Below, piece by piece: positions 7,957-15,181 of a stretch of 64,000 nucleotides of DNA. Made by a program: the position numbers and the translations under genes. The notes under the pieces are model-generated. The model was not told the DNA's origin. It made no database searches and saw nothing but the letters and a program-made list of their open reading frames with translations. Source of the DNA: CAWKKW01 sp963850345. GTDB lineage: Bacteria > Acidobacteriota > Terriglobia > Terriglobales > Acidobacteriaceae. The DNA lies in NCBI GenBank assembly GCA_963850345.1, contig CAWKKW010000001.1, forward strand, positions 92,781 to 156,780, read 5' to 3'. Each line of letters starts with the position of its first letter. Positions within the stretch are counted from its first letter, which is position 1.

Positions 7957-9609
7957 ATGAAATGGACCCGCGCCCTTGAACTCTGCATCCTGGCGCTTGC
8001 GGTTGCCGCAAGCCCGGTAGTTCTCCTCGCTCAAACATCCCCGACCGCGCCGACCGCCGGCACAGATCCCGTCGTTCTTGACCAGCTTTGGAAACAAGGG
8101 AACAGCAAATACGACGCGCAGAGGAAGAGCATCCTCGAGAATGTGGAACGTGTCTCGCATGCGGGACCATTTCGCCCAGACTTCGAATCGCTCGAGACCT
8201 ATAAGGTCCCCGATTGGTACAAGGATGCGAAGTTCGGGATCTTCATTCACTGGGGCGTGTATTCGGTCCCCGCGTTTGGGAGCGAATGGTATCCGCGTCT
8301 GATGTATACGGAAGGCACAGACGAGAACAAGCATCAGATCGCCACCTATGGTCCGCTGAGTAAGTTCGGGTACAAAGACTTCGTTCCGATGTTCAAGGCG
8401 GAGCACTTTGATCCGCAGGCGTGGGCGCACCTGTTCAAGGAATCGGGCGCGAAGTACGTGGTGCCGGTCTTTGAACATCATGACGGGTTTGCGATGTATG
8501 ACAGCGGACTGTCGGATTGGACGGCGGCGAAGATGGGCCCGCACCGCGATACGGGCGGTGAGTTGGCGAAGGCAGTTCGGGCGGAAGGTTTGCACCTGGG
8601 CGCCTCTTCGCATCGCGTGGAGCACAACTTCTTCCTCGGTGAGGGGCGAAAGATCGATTCCGACGTGAACGATCCCAAGTATGCAGGCTTTTACGGTCCG
8701 GCTCATGCATGGTTGGATAACAAGGAGCACACGCCCCTGAACAACGACTTTACCTTTCTATCGCAGGACTGGGGCAATGACTGGCTGGCCCGTTCTGCGG
8801 AGATCGTGGAGAAGTATCATCCAGACGTCATGTACTTCGACTGGTGGATCGGCCAGGCTGGGCTGCGCAATCAACTTACTAAGTTCGCAGCGTTCTATTA
8901 CAACGATTCGTTGAAGTATGGCGATCATGTCGGCGTGATCAACTACAAGGATTACGCGCTTGACGCCAAGTCCGCTGTGCTCGATCTGGAGCGTGGGCAA
9001 CTCGCCGACATTCGCCCGCTCTATTGGCAGACCGACACCTCGATTAGTAACAAGTCATGGGGCTTTATCGAGCATGACACCTTCAAGACTCCCGATTTTG
9101 TGGTGCATCAACTGATCGATATCGTCAGCAAGAATGGAAATCTGCTGATGAATATCGGGCCGAAATCGGACGGAACCATTCCGGATGAAGTGCAGCAGGT
9201 GCTTCTCTCGGTTGGCAGTTGGTTAAAGGTGAATGGAGACGCGATCTATGGAACGCGTCCGTGGAAGGTGTACGGAGAGGGTCCGGCCAAGGTAGTCGGC
9301 GGCTCCTTCAACGACACCAAGGCGACCGAATACACGCCTGAGGATTTCCGCTTCACGACCAAGGGCGGCAAGCTGTACGCGATCGAGATGGGATGGCCCA
9401 CCAATGGCGAAGCGGTGATTCACTCACTTGGAACCAAGTCGGCTGGGCCGGAGATGAAGGTCACGTCCGTGGCTCTGCTGGGATCTGACGCCCAACTGAA
9501 GTTTGAACAACAGGAGGATGGACTGCACGTGCAGGTGCCCGCGCAGGCACCCGCGCCGGGCAAATTCGCTTACGCCTTCCGCATCGAAGCGTCGGGAATC
9601 AGCCAGTAA
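7957..9609 (+). CDS. Secreted alpha-L-fucosidase, glycoside hydrolase family 29
   Basis: The 550-residue protein has a signal peptide (MKWTRALELCILALAVAASP). The GH29 core begins PDWYKDAKFGIFIHWGVYSVPAF. Further blocks are KYVVPVFEHHDGFAMYDS, MYFDWWIGQ with the predicted nucleophile Asp, and NGNLLMNIGPKSDG. The C-terminal 110 residues form a beta-rich domain, as in other GH29 enzymes. Such enzymes release terminal L-fucose with retention of configuration. No glycosyl transporter is adjacent, so the fucose is presumably taken up elsewhere. A strong terminator follows at 9639-9681. Length and motifs are normal for the family. Confidence 0.93.
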   Translation: MKWTRALELCILALAVAASPVVLLAQTSPTAPTAGTDPVVLDQLWKQGNSKYDAQRKSILENVERVSHAGPFRPDFESLETYKVPDWYKDAKFGIFIHWGVYSVPAFGSEWYPRLMYTEGTDENKHQIATYGPLSKFGYKDFVPMFKAEHFDPQAWAHLFKESGAKYVVPVFEHHDGFAMYDSGLSDWTAAKMGPHRDTGGELAKAVRAEGLHLGASSHRVEHNFFLGEGRKIDSDVNDPKYAGFYGPAHAWLDNKEHTPLNNDFTFLSQDWGNDWLARSAEIVEKYHPDVMYFDWWIGQAGLRNQLTKFAAFYYNDSLKYGDHVGVINYKDYALDAKSAVLDLERGQLADIRPLYWQTDTSISNKSWGFIEHDTFKTPDFVVHQLIDIVSKNGNLLMNIGPKSDGTIPDEVQQVLLSVGSWLKVNGDAIYGTRPWKVYGEGPAKVVGGSFNDTKATEYTPEDFRFTTKGGKLYAIEMGWPTNGEAVIHSLGTKSAGPEMKVTSVALLGSDAQLKFEQQEDGLHVQVPAQAPAPGKFAYAFRIEASGISQ

Positions 9610-9638
9610 CCGCTCGCAGTCGCGGGGAGAAAGCCACT

Positions 9639-9681
9639 GAGGCTGGGCAACGGATCTCGTTGCTTGGCCTCATTTTCTTTG
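9639..9681 (+). terminator. Rho-independent terminator after the GH29 gene
   Basis: A 14 bp stem (9639-9652 with 9658-9671, 11 Watson-Crick pairs and three G-T pairs) closes a GATCT loop and is followed at once by ATTTTCTTTG. It starts 30 bases after the GH29 stop codon and has the full stem plus T-tract form of an intrinsic terminator. Confidence 0.8.
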
Positions 9682-9874
9682 TGCTGAGACCGTGAAAGCG
9701 GCGGGCTCGGACGGGCGGCATGTCTCCGGTTTATTTTTTGATCACAAATGTCGTTTTCCGCCGCAGTCCATCGACTATAGTTCGGAAGTTCAGACGAGAC
9801 GGGAACACCGCTCTTCTGCGTGAGGGTGAAAGCGAGCCTGCCGCAGCGAGCGTTGATGAGGAGGAGTTTGGATT

Positions 9875-10990
9875 ATGAGTTCGGTGCGCGTGTTGGTGGG
9901 CACCCACAAGGGAGCCTTCGTGTTGAGTTCCGACGGTAAGCGCAAGAGTTGGGACGTGAGCGGACCTCACTTTGCGGGATGGGAGATTTACCACGTGAAG
10001 GGGTCACCGGTTGACCCGAACCGGCTGTATGCCTCGCAGACCAGCGGGTGGTTCGGACAGGTGATTCAGCGCTCTAACGACGGCGGCAAGAGCTGGGAGC
10101 CGGTGGGCAACAAGTTTGTATATGAAGGAGTGGCCGGCACGCACCAGTGGTACGACGGCACGCCGCATCCCTGGGAGTTCAAGCGGGTGTGGCACCTGGA
10201 GCCTTCCTTGACCGATGCGGACACGGTGTTCGCTGGGGTAGAGGATGCGGCCCTGTTCAAATCGACGGATGGCGGGGCGAGTTGGAATGAGCTGGCAGGA
10301 CTGCGCCGCCACGGTTCGGGACCCCACTGGCAACCGGGCGCCGGAGGGATGTGCCTGCACACCATCATCCTCGATTCCAGCGATCCAGGGCGAATTTACA
10401 TCGCAATCTCGGCCGCAGGGGCCTTCCGCAGCGACGACGGCGGAGAGACCTGGCAGCCCATCAACCGCGGCCTGCATTCGCAGTACATTCCCGACCCGAA
10501 CGCGGAGGTCGGACATTGCGTGCACCACATCGCGATGCACCGCGAACGTCCGGGCGTGCTGTTCATGCAGAAACACTGGGACGTTATGCGCAGCGACGAC
10601 TCAGGCGATTCCTGGAAAGAGGTGAGCGGCAATCTGCCAACCGATTTCGGATTTGCCATCGACGTTCACGCGCACGAGCCGGAGACGATCTACGTAGTGC
10701 CGATCAAGAGCGATTCGGAGCATTACCCTCCTGAAGGCAAGTTGCGGGTCTATCGCAGTCGAAGCGGGGGTAACGAATGGGAGCCGCTGACCCGGGGATT
10801 ACCGCAAGGCGACTGTTACGTGAATGTATTGCGGGATGCGATGGCGGTTGATTCGCTGGAGGATTGCGGAGTCTATTTCGGCACAACGGGCGGCCAGGTA
10901 TACGCATCGGCCGATAGCGGAGATAATTGGGAGCCCATCGTGCGGGATCTTCCCGCGGTGCTCTCAGTAGAGGTGCAGACGCTGCCATGA
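9875..10990 (+). CDS. Asp-box (BNR/sortilin-like) beta-propeller protein
   Basis: The 371-residue protein contains at least six Asp-box motifs of the S-x-D-x-G-x-x-W type: SNDGGKSW, STDGGASW, RSDDGGETW, RSDDSGDSW, RSGGNEW and SADSGDNW. Their spacing indicates a sialidase/VPS10-like propeller. No signal peptide is visible (MSSVRVLVGTHKGAFVLSS), so it is probably cytoplasmic. Sialidase catalytic residues were not identified, so the common label exo-alpha-sialidase would be unsafe. GGAGGAG precedes the start. The stop codon overlaps the start of the next gene (ATGA at 10987-10990), so the two are translationally coupled, which ties its role to the sulfur-carrier-like protein downstream. Confidence 0.8.
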   Translation: MSSVRVLVGTHKGAFVLSSDGKRKSWDVSGPHFAGWEIYHVKGSPVDPNRLYASQTSGWFGQVIQRSNDGGKSWEPVGNKFVYEGVAGTHQWYDGTPHPWEFKRVWHLEPSLTDADTVFAGVEDAALFKSTDGGASWNELAGLRRHGSGPHWQPGAGGMCLHTIILDSSDPGRIYIAISAAGAFRSDDGGETWQPINRGLHSQYIPDPNAEVGHCVHHIAMHRERPGVLFMQKHWDVMRSDDSGDSWKEVSGNLPTDFGFAIDVHAHEPETIYVVPIKSDSEHYPPEGKLRVYRSRSGGNEWEPLTRGLPQGDCYVNVLRDAMAVDSLEDCGVYFGTTGGQVYASADSGDNWEPIVRDLPAVLSVEVQTLP

Positions 10991-11283
10991 TCCGGGTGAT
11001 CCTGCCTCCGCATCTGCGTCTCTTGGCGAAGGTCACGGGCGAGGTGGAGTTGTGCGTCGACGGACCGGTGACACAACGGTCGGTATTGAATGCGCTCGAG
11101 TCGGAATACCCGATGCTCGAGGGAACGATCCGCGATCACGTGACGCAGAAGCGCAGGCCATTCCTGCGCTTTTTCGCGTGCGAAGAAGATCTGTCGCACG
11201 AGTCCCCAGACGCGCCCTTGCCCGACGCCATCGCCAAAGGTACTGAGCCGCTGGTGGTGCTCGGAGCCATAGCGGGTGGGTGA
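10987..11283 (+). CDS. MoaD/ThiS-like ubiquitin-fold sulfur carrier protein
   Basis: The 98-residue protein starts IRVILPPHLRLLAKV and ends LVVLGAIAGG. A small beta-grasp protein with a free Gly-Gly C-terminus is the mark of MoaD, ThiS and CysO-type sulfur carriers, which are activated as acyl-adenylates and then thiocarboxylated. No E1-like (MoeB/ThiF) enzyme or cofactor-synthesis gene is nearby. Its only partner here is the Asp-box propeller gene, with which it overlaps by four bases. The start at 10987 is chosen for that overlap; upstream in-frame codons lie inside the propeller gene. The pathway it serves is unknown. Confidence 0.8.
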   Translation: MIRVILPPHLRLLAKVTGEVELCVDGPVTQRSVLNALESEYPMLEGTIRDHVTQKRRPFLRFFACEEDLSHESPDAPLPDAIAKGTEPLVVLGAIAGG

Positions 11284-11293
11284 GCCCCCGCGC

Positions 11294-12817
11294 TTAACCA
11301 AATGCCTGATGTTCCTTCCAGAACTCCGCCCAGGATTTGCGTGGAGGTCCGCAGAGGAAGATATCGGAGTTATAGCGGCTCTCTTCGTTGGGAATGTTTT
11401 CAGGGTTGGCGTTGTGTCCGGCCAGGCGGCAACTGGTGAAGGCTTGGTCCGCCTCTTCGCGTGAGAATCCAAGCACGATCAGAGTGGTGGGAGGCGGGGA
11501 AGGATAGCCTCGCAGCCACGCGGAGTTCGTCATGCTGATCGGTGTTGGCAGACCGTACTTAGACCCGAGGATTTCAATTGCGCCCTGTTCGCCATAGTTG
11601 CCAACCAGAACACCCACATGAGCGCGCTGATCGGCTGGAAGCGCATCGCGAATGCCGGCAACGTTGGCGGCCAGTTCGTTCCAGCCGAACTCCTCGCGGA
11701 GGTCGCCATTGTTCTTCAACGCAAAGTTTTTGAGGGGACCACTGGAAGCGATGGGCACTATCAGCGCACATGCATAGAGGCCACACGCGGCTACTCCGGT
11801 GAAAAAGACGGCCTCAACTGTACGCCTCCACAGCGTGGGCAGAGTCGACAGCCAATGTTCGCCCGCGGCAGCACCCATCGCAAGCAGCGGAGGATAAGCC
11901 GCTCCGAGGTAATAGCTCCTTCCCTTCCCGAAGAAGAACAGGGCGAAGGGCACGAGGTACATCCATCCGAGCAGACGGTATTTCGGACTGCGGAGAAAAG
12001 CGATGAGGCCGAGGATCCAAACAGGGGTAGCGAAGGTGTTCGCACAAATCCAGAACTGTTCGGGAAGAAAGCCGCCGGTCCTACCCTGGCGAACATCGCG
12101 GGCGTGAATGTGCTGGAGAAAGTGGAGCGAGATCAATCCGTGCCGGATTTGCCACACCAGGTTGGGAAGGAAGATGAGCAGAGCCAGTAGCGACGCGATC
12201 CAGAACCACTTGCTCAAAAAATAGCGGCGAGCCGAGGTGAGCAGCAGGCCGGCCAGGATACCGGCCACCAGAAATGCGATCGTATATTTCGTTTGCAGGC
12301 CGACGCCCACGGTGAGTCCAATGGCGAGCCACCATCGCGGATTCTCTGAATTCAACAAGCGAAGGGTGAAGTACGCGATCAGCACCCACCACAGAAAATC
12401 GAATGACGTGTACTGAAACTCCGTTGCGTTAAAGAGCGGCAGGGCCGAGAGCGCGACCATGAGAGTCGCAGACGCTTGCGCCAGGCGGCCTCCGCCCAGT
12501 TCCCGCGCCATAAGCCCGGTTATCACCAAAGCGGTGAATTGGGCGATTACGGAGAAGAGGCGCAAGCCGATCAGCGAGACGCCGAAGAGGCTGAGGGCGA
12601 TGTGTTCGAGGAAGGGTGTAAGTGGAGGATAGGCGACGAATCCCCAATCGAGATGGCGCGCGTCGCTGAGGAACTGCAGTTCGTCGCGATGAAAGCCGTA
12701 GCGCCCATTGGTGAACAGGTGAAGCAGGGCGAAAGCCGTAGCGATTCCGAGAAGCATTGCGGTGTCGGTCCGGTTGCTTCGGCGCGTGGTGCTCGACGCG
12801 ATGTTCATGGTTGCCAT
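11294..12817 (-). CDS. GT39-type membrane glycosyltransferase (PMT/ArnT family)
   Basis: The 507-residue integral membrane protein carries the GT39 signature GYGFHRDELQFLSDARHLDWG followed by the proline-rich YPPLTPFLEH (shown here as two short stretches). The acidic pair in the first external loop is the metal and donor site of the family. About ten hydrophobic segments follow to residue 400, then a soluble C-terminal domain. These enzymes transfer a sugar from a polyprenyl-phosphate donor to protein or lipid A on the outer face of the inner membrane. The ATG at 12817 has GGGGGAG five bases upstream; an in-frame start 11 codons earlier lacks this. It converges with the MoaD-like gene. Confidence 0.83.
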   Translation of the reverse strand: MATMNIASSTTRRSNRTDTAMLLGIATAFALLHLFTNGRYGFHRDELQFLSDARHLDWGFVAYPPLTPFLEHIALSLFGVSLIGLRLFSVIAQFTALVITGLMARELGGGRLAQASATLMVALSALPLFNATEFQYTSFDFLWWVLIAYFTLRLLNSENPRWWLAIGLTVGVGLQTKYTIAFLVAGILAGLLLTSARRYFLSKWFWIASLLALLIFLPNLVWQIRHGLISLHFLQHIHARDVRQGRTGGFLPEQFWICANTFATPVWILGLIAFLRSPKYRLLGWMYLVPFALFFFGKGRSYYLGAAYPPLLAMGAAAGEHWLSTLPTLWRRTVEAVFFTGVAACGLYACALIVPIASSGPLKNFALKNNGDLREEFGWNELAANVAGIRDALPADQRAHVGVLVGNYGEQGAIEILGSKYGLPTPISMTNSAWLRGYPSPPPTTLIVLGFSREEADQAFTSCRLAGHNANPENIPNEESRYNSDIFLCGPPRKSWAEFWKEHQAFG

Positions 12818-12910
12818 TCCTGCTCCCCCGGCAAATCGGATGTGGACCAATGTACCGTACGGGCGAAGAAGCGCAACAGTTCCTGCTCCCTTGTGACCGA
12901 AGAATCGGAC

Positions 12911-14203
12911 TCAGGCTGCGGATGGGTTGGGTTCGTCGGCAACGTGATCGCGTTGATCTGGATCCCCGGCAAGTAAGGGCCAGCCTCGGCGCAGCACATA
13001 GTCAAGCCAGGCGCCGGCGAATTGGGATGTGAGAACGGCCGCGAGCACAAGCGTCGTATAGAACGTGGCGCTGATAATGCCCGCGTCGAAGGCCACGCTG
13101 GCAAGGACGATGCCGGGACCGCCGCGCGCATTGGTGGTGATGGAGAGATTGATCAGGTCGAGGCCGCGAAAGCCCGCAAAGCGGCCGGCGAGCGAGACGG
13201 AGAGAATCTTGATCAGGCAGCTTCCAGCGAGAAAAGCGGACAGCATCCACCAGGAGAGGCCACGGATGAGATCGAGTTTCATGCCTACGATGGCGAAGTA
13301 AACGGGAATGAAAAAAGCGAACGAGACGCTGCCGATCGAGGTAAGAGCTTCGGCGAAGAGTTTGCGACGGCGATGAACGACGGCGAAGCCGGCAAGGAAC
13401 GCGGCGAACACGACGCTGACATCCAACAGGCCAGCCACGACGCAGTAGCCGAGCAACACGGCCAAGGCATACGCGACCGGCGAGTGTTGGGCCAGTACAT
13501 TGAATCGCGAGGCGTTAATGCGCTTCACCATGCGCGGGAGGATGGTAAGTCCCAACGCGAAGTAGCCAATAGTCGCGACAAGATGAATAGTCATCTGACG
13601 CGGCTGAAGCACTGTCTTTCCAGCCATCGCGGTTGCAACGGCGAGGGCCATCCAGAGCACAATGTCCTCAAGCACGGCGACGCCGAGAACCAGCCGTGCG
13701 AAGCGCGTATTCAAAATCTTAAGGTCGGCAAAAATCTTGGAGACCACCGGCACCGAAGTCACAGCCACGCCGACTGCCAGGATGATGGTGAGCGAGATGC
13801 GATTTCCGTTGGGGCCGGCGAGGGAGGGTCGAACCAACCAAGGGCCGAGCAGCAGACCCAGCAGAAACGGTATGCCGGTGCCCACGATAGCGAGCCAGCT
13901 GACTTCGCGGCGTTCTTCACGGCTGAAGAGATGGCGCGTCTCAGCGCCGGAGAGGAACATGAGCAACAACAGACCCAGCCAATACACGAAGTTGAGGATG
14001 CTGCCCTGCTGATGCGTTGCCTGGGTAAATCGGGCGGCGAAGGAGAAGCGACCGAGCAGGGTGGGACCGAGCAGGACGCCGGCCAGGATCTCGCCGACCA
14101 CCTTGGGCTGGCGAATCTTGACGAACACGAAGCCGAGCAACTGCGCACAGCCAACCAGCAGCAAAAGAATCAGCAGAATCGAAGTGAGATCAGCGTTAGA
14201 CAC
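12911..14203 (-). CDS. Kef/CPA2-type cation:proton antiporter
   Basis: The 430-residue protein has about 12 hydrophobic segments and the CPA2 blocks RQPKVVGEILAGVLLGPTLLG near residue 35 and AVGVAVTSVPVVSKIFADL near residue 145. The ending is charged and short, with no TrkA-N nucleotide-binding domain, unlike full-length KefB/C. It is expected to exchange Na+ or K+ for protons across the inner membrane. The frame opens at a GTG at 14203 with a weak ribosome-binding site. It lies between the GT39 gene and the GGDEF response-regulator gene on the same strand, but gaps of 60-90 bp make strict co-transcription uncertain. Confidence 0.85.
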   Translation of the reverse strand: MSNADLTSILLILLLLVGCAQLLGFVFVKIRQPKVVGEILAGVLLGPTLLGRFSFAARFTQATHQQGSILNFVYWLGLLLLMFLSGAETRHLFSREERREVSWLAIVGTGIPFLLGLLLGPWLVRPSLAGPNGNRISLTIILAVGVAVTSVPVVSKIFADLKILNTRFARLVLGVAVLEDIVLWMALAVATAMAGKTVLQPRQMTIHLVATIGYFALGLTILPRMVKRINASRFNVLAQHSPVAYALAVLLGYCVVAGLLDVSVVFAAFLAGFAVVHRRRKLFAEALTSIGSVSFAFFIPVYFAIVGMKLDLIRGLSWWMLSAFLAGSCLIKILSVSLAGRFAGFRGLDLINLSITTNARGGPGIVLASVAFDAGIISATFYTTLVLAAVLTSQFAGAWLDYVLRRGWPLLAGDPDQRDHVADEPNPSAA

Positions 14204-14266
14204 GATGCAGCTTGGATGCCCCGGGCGCCTGCGAGTTGGTCAAAGAAGAACACGAGCCCGTGCAGG

Positions 14267-15181
14267 CTACACCTCAGCGTACATGACGCGGTCTCTTCCC
14301 GCAGCCTTCGCCTGGTATAGCGCCGCGTCGGCTCGTTTGAGCAGGGGCTCGATGGGCATAGAGTCATCCCAATCATCGATGGTGATGGCACCTACGCTCA
14401 AAGTGACGGAAAGCGAGCCCTCAGACGTGGAAAACGGGATGGAGCCGATCCCGGCGCGCACCTGTTCCGCACGATCTTTCAGGTGGGTCTCCGAGCAACC
14501 GCTCAGAACGATGAGAAATTCTTCTCCCCCATAGCGGCCCACGGCGTCTTGCGAGCGAACGGACGCTACCAGCCGGTTTGAGACTTCCACCAGAACGGCA
14601 TCTCCGGCGAGATGGCCGTGGACATCATTGATGCGCTTGAAGTGGTCCACATCGCAGAGTAGTACGGAGACCGGCCTCCGTTCCAGGATCGATCGCGTGA
14701 GTTCGCTGTGTAACTGGGAGAGGATGGCTCCGCGGTTCCACAAGGAAGTGAGCGCATCGTGGGTGGCTTTGAAGCGCATCTGATCGCAGGCTTCGACCAG
14801 CTTGTCTTCGAGCTGAAGAATGCGGCGGCCGGTATGCAGGCGCGCCTTCAATTCCGCTGGATGACAGGGCTTGGTGAGGTAATCGTCCGCACCCGCTTCG
14901 AGCCCCATCACGACGTCTTCATTGGACTGCTTGGAGGTGAGCAACAAGATGTACACATAGGATTCGTCGTGGCGGTTTCGCACTGCGCGACACACACCGG
15001 GGCCATCCAACTCGGGCATCATCCAGTCGATGAGGGCTAGGCGAGGGCCACCCGGGCGACACAATTCTCGCGCAGCCTGCCGACCGTCGGAGGCTGTGAC
15101 GACTTCATAGCCGCTGTTTTGCAGCGTGCGCTCCATGAGACGGCGCGACACCGGATCGTCGTCAGCAACGAGAATCTTCAT
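14267..15181 (-). CDS. REC-GGDEF response regulator (diguanylate cyclase)
   Basis: The 304-residue protein has a receiver domain (residues 1-120) with the acidic pocket ADDDP, the phospho-acceptor D52 in LIDWMMPELDG and Lys in YLTKPCHP. After a short linker comes a GGDEF domain with the active-site signature RYGGEEF and the DVDHFKRIND block. RSQD ends five residues before GGEEF, the correct position for the RxxD product-inhibition site. It should make cyclic di-GMP when phosphorylated. Its ATG overlaps the stop of the upstream hybrid kinase (ATGA at 15178-15181), so the kinase is the likely phosphodonor. All key residues are present, so it should be active. Confidence 0.93.
   Translation of the reverse strand: MKILVADDDPVSRRLMERTLQNSGYEVVTASDGRQAARELCRPGGPRLALIDWMMPELDGPGVCRAVRNRHDESYVYILLLTSKQSNEDVVMGLEAGADDYLTKPCHPAELKARLHTGRRILQLEDKLVEACDQMRFKATHDALTSLWNRGAILSQLHSELTRSILERRPVSVLLCDVDHFKRINDVHGHLAGDAVLVEVSNRLVASVRSQDAVGRYGGEEFLIVLSGCSETHLKDRAEQVRAGIGSIPFSTSEGSLSVTLSVGAITIDDWDDSMPIEPLLKRADAALYQAKAAGRDRVMYAEV

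Noticed and set aside
7675..8730. 351-codon open frame on the minus strand
   Set aside because: Antisense to the HNH and GH29 genes, with no domain and no ribosome-binding site.
9875..10990. Calling the Asp-box protein a sialidase
   Set aside because: Asp boxes alone do not show sialidase activity. The Arg triad and catalytic Tyr/Glu could not be identified, and there is no signal peptide.
13022..14320. 432-codon open frame on the plus strand
   Set aside because: It is the mirror of the antiporter gene. The translation is a hydrophilic, His/Glu/Gln-rich sequence produced by reading a membrane-protein gene backwards.
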